From: Bacteroidota bacterium
GTDB taxonomy: Bacteria; Bacteroidota; Bacteroidia; Flavobacteriales; Flavobacteriaceae
DNA: 64,000 bases
Direction: 5' to 3'
Assembly: GCA_023386585.1 (NCBI GenBank)
Contig: JAEWJM010000012.1
Span: 15,055-79,054, forward strand
Part shown: one piece after another, positions 18,172 to 27,171 of the stretch
How the letters are laid out: each line of letters begins with the position of its first letter
Position numbering within the stretch: the first letter of the stretch is position 1
Notes under the pieces: model-generated
The model's database searches: none
What the model saw: the letters and a program-made list of their open reading frames with translations, nothing else
Told to the model about the DNA's origin: nothing
Made by a program: the position numbers and the translations under genes

Positions 18172-18211
18172 ACTAAAAGTTCGTACCGTTAATCGGATGA
18201 TTATGATTTTT

Positions 18212-19804
18212 TTAGTGCATCGCATCGGCCGGATTGACCTTATTCTTACCGCGTTTTATCAGGATGACGATAGGAATACATATCAGGAACATGATTCCGA
18301 GGTAAAGAAAAATGTCCATATACGACATTACCGTGCTTTGTTTCATCACTGAATAATCCAGTACCTGATAAGCCTTGTTCAGCGCTTCGTTATAAGTGTA
18401 GCCTTTCGACATAAATCCGTGCTGAAGCGCTTCAACGCGTTGGCGTACTTCCAAACGGCTGGGATCCAGATGCGCAACCAGATTTACCCGATGTTCCTGG
18501 CTGAGCCTTGTAATGTAGGTCGTAATGATCGCAATCCCGAACGATCCGCCAAGCTGCCGCATCATTCCGGTAAAAGCCGCGCCTTCGCCGATGTGCTTGC
18601 CCTTAAGCGTCGATAGCGAAAGCGTCGTGATTGGCACAAAAAGCAGGCTTAAGCCGAGTCCGCGCAAAATCAATGGCCAGAACATTACTTCGACGCCGGT
18701 GTCGGGAGTCATGATGTTGTGCATCCAAAGCGTGAAACAGAAAAATATGGCAAAACCAACAGCAACCATATAGCCTTGGGGAATTCCCTTCTGGATCATA
18801 TTGCCCACAATCGGCATCATAAACGCGGTTGTTATCGATCCCGGAATCAGCAGCAAACCGGCATCGGTCGCCGTCCAGCCAAGGATTTGCTGCGTATAGA
18901 TCGGAATGATCAGCGTCGAGCCGTAAAGCCCGAATCCAAGAATAAAGCACAAAACCGTTCCGATCCTGAGGTTTCCATCTTTTAGCACACTGAGGTTGAC
19001 GATTGGATATTTGTACGTCATCTGTCGCCAGATGAAAAGCAGCAAGCCGAAAACCGAAACCACGCTAAGGGTTACGATGAGGTTGTCATTAAACCAGTCG
19101 TCCTGTTGTCCGTGTTCGAGGACAAACTGAAGCGAACCGATAAATGTCGCCAACAATATAATTCCCCACCAATCGACCTGATTTGCTTTTAGCTTTTCGC
19201 CGTATTTCGGACTCTTGACAAAGGTTAGCGTCAGGAATGTAGCGATGATTCCCAGCGGGATATTGATGTAGAAAATGTACGGCCATGAGAAATTATCAAC
19301 GAGATAACCACCAAGCGGCGGACCAAGGGTTGGACCAACGATAACGCCCATTCCGTAAATTGCCTGCGCCATTCCACGCTTTGCAATCGGCCAGCTTTCA
19401 GTGATGATGGTTTGCGCGGTCACCAGAAGCGCACCGCCGCCCAATCCCTGAATAAACCTGAAGATGACGAGTTCCCATATATTTCCGGCATTTCCGCAGA
19501 GAAAAGACGAAATGGTGAAGATAATAATCGAAGTAGCAAAATAGTTCCGGCGGCCAAACTGCTGTGAAAGCCAGCTTGTCATCGGGATCACGATCACGTT
19601 TGCTATAGCATAAGCGGTAATAACCCACGCGACATCGGTAAGGGTTGCGCCGAGGCTTCCGCGCATGTCGGTAAGCGCGACGTTGACAATCGTTGTATCG
19701 ACAATTTCGAGCAGTGCGCACATAACGGCAGTAACCGTAATGATCACGCGCCGCAAGCCATATTCTACAAGATCGTCCTGCGGGGCAACAGTTGCTTTTG
19801 ACAT
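18212..19804 (-). CDS. DHA2 family MFS multidrug transporter (EmrB/QacA type)
   Basis: 530-residue proton antiporter with 14 predicted membrane helices. DHA2 motifs are visible: a conserved DTTIVNVAL in helix 1, SWLSQQFGRR in the first cytoplasmic loop, and GVIVGPTLGPPLGGYL (antiporter motif C) in helix 5. With the HlyD and TolC genes upstream it forms an EmrAB-TolC-like tripartite pump. It is the last gene of the TetR-controlled operon, 126 bp after the HlyD gene. Confidence 0.92.
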   Translation of the reverse strand: MSKATVAPQDDLVEYGLRRVIITVTAVMCALLEIVDTTIVNVALTDMRGSLGATLTDVAWVITAYAIANVIVIPMTSWLSQQFGRRNYFATSIIIFTISSFLCGNAGNIWELVIFRFIQGLGGGALLVTAQTIITESWPIAKRGMAQAIYGMGVIVGPTLGPPLGGYLVDNFSWPYIFYINIPLGIIATFLTLTFVKSPKYGEKLKANQVDWWGIILLATFIGSLQFVLEHGQQDDWFNDNLIVTLSVVSVFGLLLFIWRQMTYKYPIVNLSVLKDGNLRIGTVLCFILGFGLYGSTLIIPIYTQQILGWTATDAGLLLIPGSITTAFMMPIVGNMIQKGIPQGYMVAVGFAIFFCFTLWMHNIMTPDTGVEVMFWPLILRGLGLSLLFVPITTLSLSTLKGKHIGEGAAFTGMMRQLGGSFGIAIITTYITRLSQEHRVNLVAHLDPSRLEVRQRVEALQHGFMSKGYTYNEALNKAYQVLDYSVMKQSTVMSYMDIFLYLGIMFLICIPIVILIKRGKNKVNPADAMH

Positions 19805-19930
19805 AAAATACGAATTATGGAGTTAGCCCTGATGGCAGCGGAAATCCTTTTTGTTATTGAAATACGTCCTAAAGAGATTCATTTTGACAAAAAGATTGCA
19901 GCGAACAGCAGGAAAAAGCTACTGAAAAAA

Positions 19931-21013
19931 TTATTTAAGATGTACGTCGACGTCGGCATTCATACCCGGGCGAAGCAGCCTGAGTTTTTCTTTGTCGTTG
20001 CTTTCGTTAAGGCTTATCCGGACAGGCAAACGCTGGATCGTCTTTACGAAATTACCCGTGGCGTTGTCTGGCGGAAGCAGTGAAAACCTTGCGCCGGTCG
20101 CGGGCGAAAACGATTCGATCGCGCCTTCAAAATCGGTATCGGGATAAGCGTCGACCTTAATCGTAACTTTCTGGCCGACCGTCATTTTGTCGAGTTGGGT
20201 TTCCTTGAAATTGGCGATTACCCAAGCGTCATTGTTGTTGATGATGTAAAACAACGACTGTCCGGGTTGAACGAGTTGTCCGGGCTGAAGGCTGATACGC
20301 GAAACCTGGCCGTCCATTGCAGCGGTTACAATCGTATATTGAAGGTTGAGTTTCGCAGCGTCTAGCGCGGCCTGTGCTCTTTTTATATTGGCTGCAGCGA
20401 CTTCGGTTTGCTTTCCGGTGACATTTGACCTTGCTGCGGCGATGGAACGCTGATATTTACTCGCTTTTTCCTGTTGCTGAAGGATTCGCAGTTGCGATTG
20501 CGCTTCCAGTTTCGCGGCTTCTGCCTGTTCGTATTGCTGAAGCGTTATCGAATGGTTTTTATAGAGATTACTGTAGCGCTCGAAATCATTTGTAGCGCGA
20601 TTGAGTCTGATGCGCGCCGTTTCGATATTTCCGGCGGCCGATTGCGTGTTAGCTTCCGAAAAAGCAATGTTGGCTTCGGCGCTTCCGATATCTTCACGGG
20701 CGGCCGAATAACTCCCCTGAGCGGCAGCAAGTGCGGCGTTCGCTTCTTCAACCTTGACTACATAATCTTTATCGTCGATGGTGAATAGCGTGTCGCCTTT
20801 TTTAACGAAGTCGTTATCGTGGACATAAACCTTGGTCACATAACCCGTAACGCGCGGGATGATCGGGCTCATGTTCTTTTCAACCTGGGCGTCGTCGGTG
20901 CTTTCGTGCGAAAGTGAGTGGACATATTTGTAGATTCCGTAAGTGCCGCCGACGACGAGCAGAACTATAAGTACGGTGAGGAACTTCTTGTTTGTTTTTT
21001 TCTTTTTTTCCAT
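19931..21013 (-). CDS. HlyD/EmrA family efflux adaptor
   Basis: 360 residues: an N-terminal transmembrane segment (about 9-30) following a lysine-rich start, a lipoyl half (YVTKVYVHDNDFVKKGDTLF), a long alpha-helical hairpin with many Ala/Gln, a second lipoyl half (AAMDGQVSRISLQPGQLV), and a beta-barrel. It links the DHA2 pump to the TolC protein encoded 4 bp upstream. Confidence 0.9.
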   Translation of the reverse strand: MEKKKKTNKKFLTVLIVLLVVGGTYGIYKYVHSLSHESTDDAQVEKNMSPIIPRVTGYVTKVYVHDNDFVKKGDTLFTIDDKDYVVKVEEANAALAAAQGSYSAAREDIGSAEANIAFSEANTQSAAGNIETARIRLNRATNDFERYSNLYKNHSITLQQYEQAEAAKLEAQSQLRILQQQEKASKYQRSIAAARSNVTGKQTEVAAANIKRAQAALDAAKLNLQYTIVTAAMDGQVSRISLQPGQLVQPGQSLFYIINNNDAWVIANFKETQLDKMTVGQKVTIKVDAYPDTDFEGAIESFSPATGARFSLLPPDNATGNFVKTIQRLPVRISLNESNDKEKLRLLRPGMNADVDVHLK

Positions 21014-21017
21014 AGGG

Positions 21018-22352
21018 TTATTTGTTGGCAGGTTGTACAGTTTCAGTTAGTTGTCCGGTTGCTTCGAGAAGCTCATAATATTTCAAAACCACATTGGCTT
21101 TCGCGTATGCCTGATTGATGTTGGCGCTCAATTGTTCGACATCGGCTTCAAGCAGGTCGCTGGTGTCGGAAAGGCCGTTGTCGTACTTGTCTTTGACGAT
21201 GCGGTAGTTTTCATTCGCCTGGCCAACGGCTTCTGCGTAGAGTTGGCCTTGCTTGAGCGACAGCTCGTAATTTTCCCGTGCCTGCATTACCTGCTCACGA
21301 ATCTCGTCGGTCAGCATTGCCTGCTGATGCTGCAGTTCCTGGGCCCGGCTTTTGGCAGCGCGGACTTCAGCGCCGTTTTTCAGGATCGAGCTGAGGTTGT
21401 AGGATAAGCCTACGCCAACGTTCATCGCATTGCGAACGGTCACGACATTCTGCAATTCGAGCGCAGTATATCCACCAACAAGTGCCAGCGTCGGGAAATA
21501 GCCGCTTTTTGCAACCTTGATATTTTCATTTCCGGCTTCCTGTTGGAAGTGCAATGCTTCCAGGTCTTTTCGTCCACTCAGCGCTTCGCTTTCATTCCTT
21601 ACCAGCGTATTAAAAACATTTTGGTCGATATTTTCCGGAGTCACGACAATCTGTGTCGATTCAGGAAGTTTAAGCAGCGAAACGAGGTAAAAATTGATAA
21701 GCCGCACGTTCTTTTCGGCTTCATCAAGGGACAGCTGCACTTTTGAAACCTGGAGCTGCGCTTTCAAAAGGTCATTCCGTGCTATAATTCCGTTTTTCTC
21801 CATTGCGGTGAAATCAGTGACGCGTTGCCGGCTGCTTTTGAGGCTTTCATTGTAAAGTGACACCGATTGCTGCACCTTGTAAAGGTCTGCGTAATATCTG
21901 ACGACCTGCATTGCGGTCTCTTCTTTTGTAAAGACTGCGCCTGCTTTTTCCGCTTTCAGCAGGTTTTCAGATGCTGCTATGGAATGCTTCAGCCGAAAAC
22001 CCGAAAATATCGGCATGTTGATGTTGGCCTGGCCCAGAGCGAGTTCGTTGACTTTAGGCGAGGAAGCCGGCTCTGCATTTGGGTCGGCGGGTTCGCTGTT
22101 ATTTGACCGCAGATTGATGTCGGCGTTGGCAAGCCGAAGGTATTGCCCGGAAACCTTCAGATCGGGATAACGGTTGTTTTTTACCGATTGGGTTTCGTAA
22201 CCGCGTGTTTCCACGCGCGCATTGGCCAGTGCGGCGGCGGTGCTGTTGTTCAGCGCCATGTTTATCGCGTCGTTCAGTGAAAGGCTTTTGGTTTGCGAAG
22301 TCGCCGAGAAGCCGGCAAATAGGAGCAGGGCGTATAATAATTTATTTTTCAT
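21018..22352 (-). CDS. TolC family outer membrane efflux protein
   Basis: 444 residues with a signal peptide (about 1-20) and two OEP domains. It is the outer-membrane channel of the EmrAB-like pump. Its start overlaps the end of the tetR gene by 11 bp, so translation is coupled to the regulator. Confidence 0.88.
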   Translation of the reverse strand: MKNKLLYALLLFAGFSATSQTKSLSLNDAINMALNNSTAAALANARVETRGYETQSVKNNRYPDLKVSGQYLRLANADINLRSNNSEPADPNAEPASSPKVNELALGQANINMPIFSGFRLKHSIAASENLLKAEKAGAVFTKEETAMQVVRYYADLYKVQQSVSLYNESLKSSRQRVTDFTAMEKNGIIARNDLLKAQLQVSKVQLSLDEAEKNVRLINFYLVSLLKLPESTQIVVTPENIDQNVFNTLVRNESEALSGRKDLEALHFQQEAGNENIKVAKSGYFPTLALVGGYTALELQNVVTVRNAMNVGVGLSYNLSSILKNGAEVRAAKSRAQELQHQQAMLTDEIREQVMQARENYELSLKQGQLYAEAVGQANENYRIVKDKYDNGLSDTSDLLEADVEQLSANINQAYAKANVVLKYYELLEATGQLTETVQPANK

Positions 22353-22980
22353 TGGTAAGCAGGGCTTTTATGGTTTGCTTTAGATGTTTGGTCAGTTCGT
22401 TGGCAATGTAGGCTTCAAAATCGGCGTCATTCTCTATATTAAATATATTGCGATAAAATGGCTTGTTCATGGTAAAATGGAAAAAAGTTCCGAGGATCGT
22501 TGGCGGTATCAGGGCAATATTCACATTTGATGCAAATATGTTTTTTTCCTGGCCTTCGCGGATGATTTTCTCAAGCGCGAGAATGTTTTCCTTTTTAATT
22601 TCATGGAAGACTTCCATGTTGAGCGCCCGTCGGTTGACTGAAATTTCGAAGTGTAGAATCTGGTAGATGCAACGGTTTTTGTTGACGCGGGCGAGGTAAA
22701 GCTCGATCAGCCGGTCGATTTTTTCGAATGGAGTCAATGCCTCGCGGAGCAAGTTCTCGAGCTGGATTTTCAAATCGGATGCGCGGTAAAGAAACAATTG
22801 CTCCAGAAGCTTTTCCTTCGAGCCGAAATAATAGGAAATCATGGCGATGTTGACTCCGGCGCTGCTTGCGATATTCCTGATGCTGGTGCCATCAAAGCCT
22901 TTTTCGGCAAACATACGCTCCGCAACCTGCAGGATCTGCACTTGCTTTTCGCTGAATTCGATATGGCTTTCAGATTTCAC
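22342..22980 (-). CDS. TetR/AcrR family transcriptional regulator
   Basis: 212 residues with an N-terminal TetR helix-turn-helix (VQILQVAERMFAEKGFDGTSIRNIASSAGVN is shortened here to its key part GFDGTSIRNIA...VNIAMISYYF) and a helical ligand domain. It is the first gene of the efflux operon and should repress it. The start is GTG at 22980, just after the -7 element; no later start preserves the DNA-binding domain. Two adjoining palindromes lie immediately upstream and overlap the promoter. Confidence 0.9.
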   Translation of the reverse strand: MKSESHIEFSEKQVQILQVAERMFAEKGFDGTSIRNIASSAGVNIAMISYYFGSKEKLLEQLFLYRASDLKIQLENLLREALTPFEKIDRLIELYLARVNKNRCIYQILHFEISVNRRALNMEVFHEIKKENILALEKIIREGQEKNIFASNVNIALIPPTILGTFFHFTMNKPFYRNIFNIENDADFEAYIANELTKHLKQTIKALLTNEK

Positions 22981-22984
22981 GGCG

Positions 22985-23023
22985 CAAATTTAAACATATG
23001 TTTAATTTAAACGGATGTTTAAA
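22985..23023 (-). promoter_or_regulatory. Double TetR operator overlapping the efflux promoter
   Basis: Two copies of TTTAAAC-N4-GTTTAA(A/T) lie side by side at 22989-23006 and 23006-23023, 17 bp apart. The first contains a perfect 16-bp palindrome (TTAAACATATGTTTAA). A further half-site (GTTTAAC) follows at 23029-23035. The -7 element TAAATTTG (minus strand, 22992-22985) overlaps the first operator, so repressor binding would block RNA polymerase. Binding by the TetR protein encoded next to it is inferred. Confidence 0.7.
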
Positions 23024-23054
23024 AATGCGTTTAACAAAAAGTTAACAGCACAGC

Positions 23055-23621
23055 TCAGCTGTTGATCCAATTGCGAATGATTGTCATTCCATCGGGAGTG
23101 AGCACGCTTTCGGGGTGGAATTGCACCGCCCTGACGTCTAAAGTTTTGTGCCGTAGCGACATGATCTCGCCATTTGCGTCGATGGAAGTTGTTTCGAGCA
23201 CGTCAGGAAGCGTCTTATCGACTGACCACGAGTGATAGCGTCCGACAGTAAGTGTTTTCGGCAACGACCGGAACAAAATTTCATCATCGGTGAGAATTGT
23301 AATTTCGGAAGCGACGCCGTGGTAAACATGCGGCAGATTGGTCAGTTTCCCGCCAAAAACTTCGGCAATCGCCTGTTGACCAAGACAAATTCCGAGAATG
23401 CTCTTAGATATTGCATATTCAGTGATGACGGCTTTTAGCAAGCCCGCTTCATCCGGAATTCCCGGTCCGGGAGAAAGAAGGATCTTTTCGAACTGCGCTA
23501 CTTCCGAAAGCTCGAACGAATCATTTCGCCAAACGATAGCTTCGGCACCGCAAGCTTCCACATAATGCACAAGATTGAAGGTAAAGCTGTCATAATTGTC
23601 AATTACGAGTACTTTTTTCAT
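23055..23621 (-). CDS. Glutamine amidotransferase, anthranilate/aminodeoxychorismate synthase component II (TrpG/PabA)
   Basis: 188-residue class I glutaminase supplying ammonia to a chorismate-using synthase. The triad is visible: Cys in GICLGQQ (about residue 79) and the His-Glu pair in VQFHPES (about 167-170). There is no trp operon around it, so it may be the amphibolic or folate (PabA) form. A synthase partner is not in the window. Confidence 0.88.
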   Translation of the reverse strand: MKKVLVIDNYDSFTFNLVHYVEACGAEAIVWRNDSFELSEVAQFEKILLSPGPGIPDEAGLLKAVITEYAISKSILGICLGQQAIAEVFGGKLTNLPHVYHGVASEITILTDDEILFRSLPKTLTVGRYHSWSVDKTLPDVLETTSIDANGEIMSLRHKTLDVRAVQFHPESVLTPDGMTIIRNWINS

Positions 23622-23647
23622 TGCGGCTAAGATACAGCGATGTTAGG

Positions 23648-23675
23648 TACAAAAAAACCCGCACGAGGCGGGCTT
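23648..23675 (-). terminator. Intrinsic terminator of the MarR-nitroreductase-YceI operon
   Basis: Read on the minus strand, CCCGC-CTCGT-GCGGG is followed by seven T residues, 26-50 bp after the YceI stop. Confidence 0.7.
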
Positions 23676-23700
23676 ATTCTTTATTGTTGGCTTATAGGTT

Positions 23701-24267
23701 TTAGAAAACCAGTGTAACCTTTGCTTCAAATTCGTCTGAAATCGCTTTGTCGCCAAGGTTGTCGAAGAAGCTTCCAGAACCGTATTTAATATCGTATTTT
23801 GTACGGTCAACTTTCACGTTGGCAATTGCTGTGTTTCCTTTCATCACGATATCAAAAGTAACCGGATTTGTAATATTCTTGATTGTAAGGTCGCCCGTGA
23901 TTGTATAAACTGTCCCGCCTTTTGGAGTTACCGAACGGATGATCAGTTGCGCTTCAGGAAACTTTTCAGTTCCAAAAAAGTCTTCCGATTTCAGGTGGCC
24001 GTTAAGTTTGTCTTTCGTTGCTCCCTGAACATCAGTAGCAGTGAGCGAAGTCATGTCCACTTTAAACTGGCCGCCGGTTGGCGTGTTACCTTTGAAGCTC
24101 ATGTAACCTTCGGAAAAATTAACCGTGCCTTCATGCTGGCCGGTCACTTTTTTTCCTGTCCATTCGATCTTGCTTGCTTTAGCGTTGATCTTTTTTACCT
24201 GTGCGGTGGCGTTTACCGTTCCGAAAGCTACCAATAGGGCAATTGCAATTGTTCTGAATTTTCTCAT
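23701..24267 (-). CDS. YceI family protein
   Basis: 188 residues with a signal peptide (about 1-22) and the lipocalin-like YceI fold, which binds isoprenoid-type lipids in other bacteria. Typical blocks are KIEWTGKKVTGQHEGTVNF, GQFKVDMTSL, HLKSEDFFGTEKFPEA and GDLTIKNITNPVTFD. It is the last gene of an operon with a MarR regulator and a nitroreductase, a grouping that points to redox or quinone stress. Confidence 0.9.
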   Translation of the reverse strand: MRKFRTIAIALLVAFGTVNATAQVKKINAKASKIEWTGKKVTGQHEGTVNFSEGYMSFKGNTPTGGQFKVDMTSLTATDVQGATKDKLNGHLKSEDFFGTEKFPEAQLIIRSVTPKGGTVYTITGDLTIKNITNPVTFDIVMKGNTAIANVKVDRTKYDIKYGSGSFFDNLGDKAISDEFEAKVTLVF

Positions 24268-24286
24268 CTTTTTAAATTAAATTGGG

Positions 24287-24919
24287 TTATAAAGTTATAA
24301 ATAATTCTTGTTCACTTTTGCGCACTTTTTTTTGGAATTGCGTCTGATCGTCTGCGTGCCGATAACCGACTGCCGCCACCACGGCTGCGCTGAGTCCTTT
24401 GTCGTTAAGCTGAAGCAAATCGTCAAACGCTTCGGCTTCAAAACCTTCCATCGGAGTTACGTCGATTCGCAGTTCTGCGGCTGCGCTTATCAGGTTTCCG
24501 AGCGCCAGATAAGCCTGCCGTGCGGTCCAGCTGTTTTTTGCACTGGCTTCAAGTGGTGTTAGTTTCGACTTCATAAAGTTTCCGTAACCGGCAAGATTTT
24601 CAATCGGAATTCCACGTGTTGCCGCAACATTGGAAACGAATCTGTCGATTTGTGAATCGCCAAAGCCGGTTTCATTTGCAAATACGATCAGGTGCGAGGC
24701 GTCTGTAATCTGGCTCTGGTTCCATGCGTGCGATTTGAGTTGTTCGCGCAGATCGGCAGTCTCGACGACCAGGACTTTGTAAGGCTGCAACCCGTAGGAA
24801 GAAGGACTAAGCCGGATCGCTTCTTTAAGTATTTGGAAATCAGCATCCGATATTTTTCGGGTCGGATCGTATTTCTTTGTGGCGTAGCGCCAGTTTTGGT
24901 TTTCTATAAAATGATTCAT
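24287..24919 (-). CDS. NAD(P)H-dependent nitroreductase family oxidoreductase
   Basis: 210-residue flavoprotein of the nitroreductase superfamily, close to NfsB-type enzymes: an RRSxK-like beginning (RYATKKYDPTRKI), SSYGLQPYKVLVV, and the GMxP-like DVTPMEGF near residue 155. It is likely FMN-dependent and reduces quinones or nitro compounds. It lies 3 bp after the marR gene and 19 bp before yceI. Confidence 0.88.
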   Translation of the reverse strand: MNHFIENQNWRYATKKYDPTRKISDADFQILKEAIRLSPSSYGLQPYKVLVVETADLREQLKSHAWNQSQITDASHLIVFANETGFGDSQIDRFVSNVAATRGIPIENLAGYGNFMKSKLTPLEASAKNSWTARQAYLALGNLISAAAELRIDVTPMEGFEAEAFDDLLQLNDKGLSAAVVAAVGYRHADDQTQFQKKVRKSEQELFITL

Positions 24920-24922
24920 GTC

Positions 24923-25369
24923 TTATTTTGTAAATTTATCTAAAAGGGTAATCAATGTCTGAAGTTCTTTAGGTGTAAAATTCCCGACCAGCATTTTTTC
25001 CTTCGCATCGACTTCAGGGCCAATCAATTGAAGAAGGTCCAGGCCTTTTTGGGTGATTTGAACTTCAATTTTTCGGCGGTTCTGTGGACAAACCTCACGG
25101 GTTACGAGGCCTTTGGCGAGCAATTTATCCACCAGCCGAGTTGTATTGCTTGTTTTGGCAATCATCCGCTCCTGGATCAGGCACATATTTGCCGGCGATC
25201 CTTTCTGGCCGCGAAGAATCCGTAGCACATTGAACTGTTCACCTGACAGATCGTGTGCCTTGAAAACCTCGTTCATCTTTTCAAGTAAGCAAGCTTGCGT
25301 ATGCAAAATATTTAGAAGCGCCTGCTTTTCGAGCGGAAGAGTCGGATTTAAATTACTTGTACTTACCAT
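24923..25369 (-). CDS. MarR family transcriptional regulator
   Basis: 148 residues with a winged helix-turn-helix: LRGQKGSPANMCLIQERM (helix 1-2), SNTTRLVDKL (recognition helix) and the wing with NRRKIEVQIT. It heads the operon with the nitroreductase and YceI genes. A perfect inverted repeat lies 16 bp upstream, overlapping the promoter, so autorepression is likely. Cysteines are few, so ligand rather than thiol sensing is possible. Confidence 0.88.
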   Translation of the reverse strand: MVSTSNLNPTLPLEKQALLNILHTQACLLEKMNEVFKAHDLSGEQFNVLRILRGQKGSPANMCLIQERMIAKTSNTTRLVDKLLAKGLVTREVCPQNRRKIEVQITQKGLDLLQLIGPEVDAKEKMLVGNFTPKELQTLITLLDKFTK

Positions 25370-25384
25370 TATTGTACTGTTTTT

Positions 25385-25403
25385 ATTTGTATGTACAAAT
25401 GTA
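25385..25403 (-). promoter_or_regulatory. MarR operator and -7 element
   Basis: ATTTGTA-TG-TACAAAT (25385-25400) is a perfect inverted repeat. The minus-strand -7 element TACATTTG (25403-25396) overlaps it. This is the usual geometry of a MarR autorepression site; binding is inferred. Confidence 0.55.
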
Positions 25404-25500
25404 TGGTGAAATTTGTGTTTGAAGAGATAACGATTGTTAATTTTTTGTTAAATGAAAAATTGCGTCCTGTGGCGGTTTAATTTTATAAAAAAAAACCAAC

Positions 25501-25818
25501 ATGGATTTATCCCGCGAACAATGGAAGTCGCAACTTGACACCGACTCAAATTCAGTAATCATAGACGTTCGCACCGACGACGAATGGGAGGACGGAATTA
25601 TCCCGGGCGCGCAACATATCGACATTTATCGGCAGCAGGAATTCCTCGATAAAATCAATTCACTCGATAAATTAAAAAACTACTATATATATTGTAAAGC
25701 CGGCGGGAGAAGTCAGCAAGCGTGTGCGATCATGAACCAACTCGGATTTGCAAACACCTATAATCTGGTGGGCGGAATAATGAACTGGAATGGCGATGTC
25801 GTGCCACCTCAGGAGTAA
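25501..25818 (+). CDS. Rhodanese-like domain-containing protein
   Basis: 105 residues forming a single rhodanese domain. The VIIDVRTDDEWEDGIIPGA block and the active-site loop YCKAGGRSQQA with the persulfide-carrying Cys (about residue 63) are intact. No signal peptide, so it is cytoplasmic. It is a sulfur carrier or transferase of unknown partner. Confidence 0.88.
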   Translation: MDLSREQWKSQLDTDSNSVIIDVRTDDEWEDGIIPGAQHIDIYRQQEFLDKINSLDKLKNYYIYCKAGGRSQQACAIMNQLGFANTYNLVGGIMNWNGDVVPPQE

Positions 25819-25831
25819 CCGGTGGAAATCC

Positions 25832-25887
25832 TGTAATGTTTCCTAGAAATCGTGTAATATAACGGATGTCATTTTTTTTGAGTTTTG
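25832..25887 (+). promoter_or_regulatory. Paired-box promoter, site 2 (gene at 25925)
   Basis: GAAATCCTGTAAT (25825-25837) and GAAATCGTGTAAT (25846-25858) are direct repeats 21 bp apart, the clearest pair in the window. The -7-like GAGTTTTG lies at 25880-25887, 27 bp after the start of the proximal TGTAAT. Confidence 0.6.
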
Positions 25888-25924
25888 TAATATATTCAAT
25901 TGCAACCATTTAAAATAATCTGTT

Positions 25925-26143
25925 ATGGAAAACAATCAAGCAGGCATCACGGGTCAAGAGCATCCGATTGCCAATTTCAGCGATTTAAATGACCGGACAA
26001 CAGTTTCGGCGTCAGACGACTATAGCATTTTCCAGACATCAGATTTTTATGATGAGGTTGGAAACTACCGCACCGAGGCTTTCGAAGATTTAGGAAGCCA
26101 TCATTACATGAACTATTTACATTCACACGACGACATGCTTTAA
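25925..26143 (+). CDS. Hypothetical protein, small acidic
   Basis: 72 residues, no family recognised. Rich in Asp, Glu, His, Asn and Tyr, with no membrane segment, so probably a disordered cytoplasmic protein. The neighbour starts 2 bp after its stop, indicating an operon. It carries paired-box promoter site 2. Confidence 0.55.
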   Translation: MENNQAGITGQEHPIANFSDLNDRTTVSASDDYSIFQTSDFYDEVGNYRTEAFEDLGSHHYMNYLHSHDDML

Positions 26144-26145
26144 AG

Positions 26146-26409
26146 ATGTTGAAGATATCATTAATAGCGTTGTTTGGATTGGCATTTAATGTTGCCCTGG
26201 CGCAAGTCGACAGCAAGCCGCCCGTAACGGACGCTCCGGTAACGGTCAATCCCAAGGGCGACACGCTTTCAGCGAACCGTCAGGTACAAAAGCAAACCGA
26301 TCTGCAAACAATGGATGCAGTCAAGACCGATCACGAAAAGGTCACGCCGCGACCCAAACAGGATACTATTAAACAACCGGTGAAACGGCGACGCACTGCG
26401 AAAAAATAA
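26146..26409 (+). CDS. Hypothetical secreted basic protein
   Basis: 87 residues. A signal peptide (LKISLIALFGLAFNVALAQ) is followed by a low-complexity tail rich in Lys, Thr, Pro and Gln ending in KRRRTAKK. No fold is recognised. It follows the 25925 gene by 2 bp and shares its promoter. An intrinsic terminator lies 29 bp after the stop. Confidence 0.55.
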   Translation: MLKISLIALFGLAFNVALAQVDSKPPVTDAPVTVNPKGDTLSANRQVQKQTDLQTMDAVKTDHEKVTPRPKQDTIKQPVKRRRTAKK

Positions 26410-26437
26410 TTTTAGTTTCACTTCATGTGATTTTTGT

Positions 26438-26465
26438 GAGAGGCCGCTTTTGGCCTCTCTTTTTT
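26438..26465 (+). terminator. Intrinsic terminator after 26409
   Basis: GAGAGGCC-GCTTTT-GGCCTCTC followed by a run of six to seven T. Confidence 0.8.
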
Positions 26466-26481
26466 CGTAAAACCAACACTT

Positions 26482-27171
26482 ATGGAAAACAAACCTTATG
26501 CACAGGCAAAGGGCAGGCAGCCCGTGAACGTCGGTACCGCAGAACGCATTGTTTCTGTCCTTGGCGGATCACTATTGATGTACAAATCATTACAGCACAA
26601 AAACACTGTCGCGGGAGTTATTCCGGGCGCACTGCTAATACTTCGCGGCGCGACCGGCTATTGTCCGCTGTACGATATGATGGGCAAACAAGAGCTGAAA
26701 AACCATAACATCAACATCCGGACAAGGCTTGTGGTGAATAAGCCGGTTTCTGAAGTTTATCGGTTCTGGAGAAACCTTGAAAATCTCCCGCTTTTCATGA
26801 AGCATTTAAAAAGTGTCGAAGTCGTCGATGAAAAGCATTCGCATTGGAAGGCAAAAATCGAAGGTATGCCGGGAGCTGTCAGTTGGGATGCTGTCATTGT
26901 CAACGAAAAGCCGGAGTCCGTGCTTGGTTGGAAGTCACTCGAAGGCGCTGCTGTCGATCATGCGGGAAAAGTCGAATTTACAAGCCTCGGCACCGAAAAA
27001 TGCGAATTGCACATCGTATTTTCCTATCGCGCGCCGTTGGGAGCTGTGGGCGAAAATATTGCGCGGTTATTTTCACCGACAGTCAAAAAAACGATTATAG
27101 ATGATATTCACCGGTTCCGCGAATTCATCGAAACCGAGTCTGGTGCATCGGCAGCGTCAACCCTGATCTGA
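26482..27171 (+). CDS. DUF2892 and SRPBCC (polyketide cyclase/COQ10-like) fusion protein
   Basis: 229 residues. Residues 15-65 form a DUF2892-type two-helix membrane hairpin (AERIVSVLGGSLLMYKSL, then LLILRGATGYCPLYDMMG). Residues about 75-215 are an SRPBCC/START domain (LVVNKPVSEVYRFWRNLENLP). The fusion would tether a ligand-binding fold to the inner membrane. The stop codon abuts the stop of the convergent cyanophycinase gene (TGATCA). Confidence 0.82.
   Translation: MENKPYAQAKGRQPVNVGTAERIVSVLGGSLLMYKSLQHKNTVAGVIPGALLILRGATGYCPLYDMMGKQELKNHNINIRTRLVVNKPVSEVYRFWRNLENLPLFMKHLKSVEVVDEKHSHWKAKIEGMPGAVSWDAVIVNEKPESVLGWKSLEGAAVDHAGKVEFTSLGTEKCELHIVFSYRAPLGAVGENIARLFSPTVKKTIIDDIHRFREFIETESGASAASTLI

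Noticed and set aside
19817..20083. 88-codon plus-strand frame overlapping the HlyD gene
   Set aside because: It lies mostly antisense to a clear HlyD-family gene and has no recognisable content.
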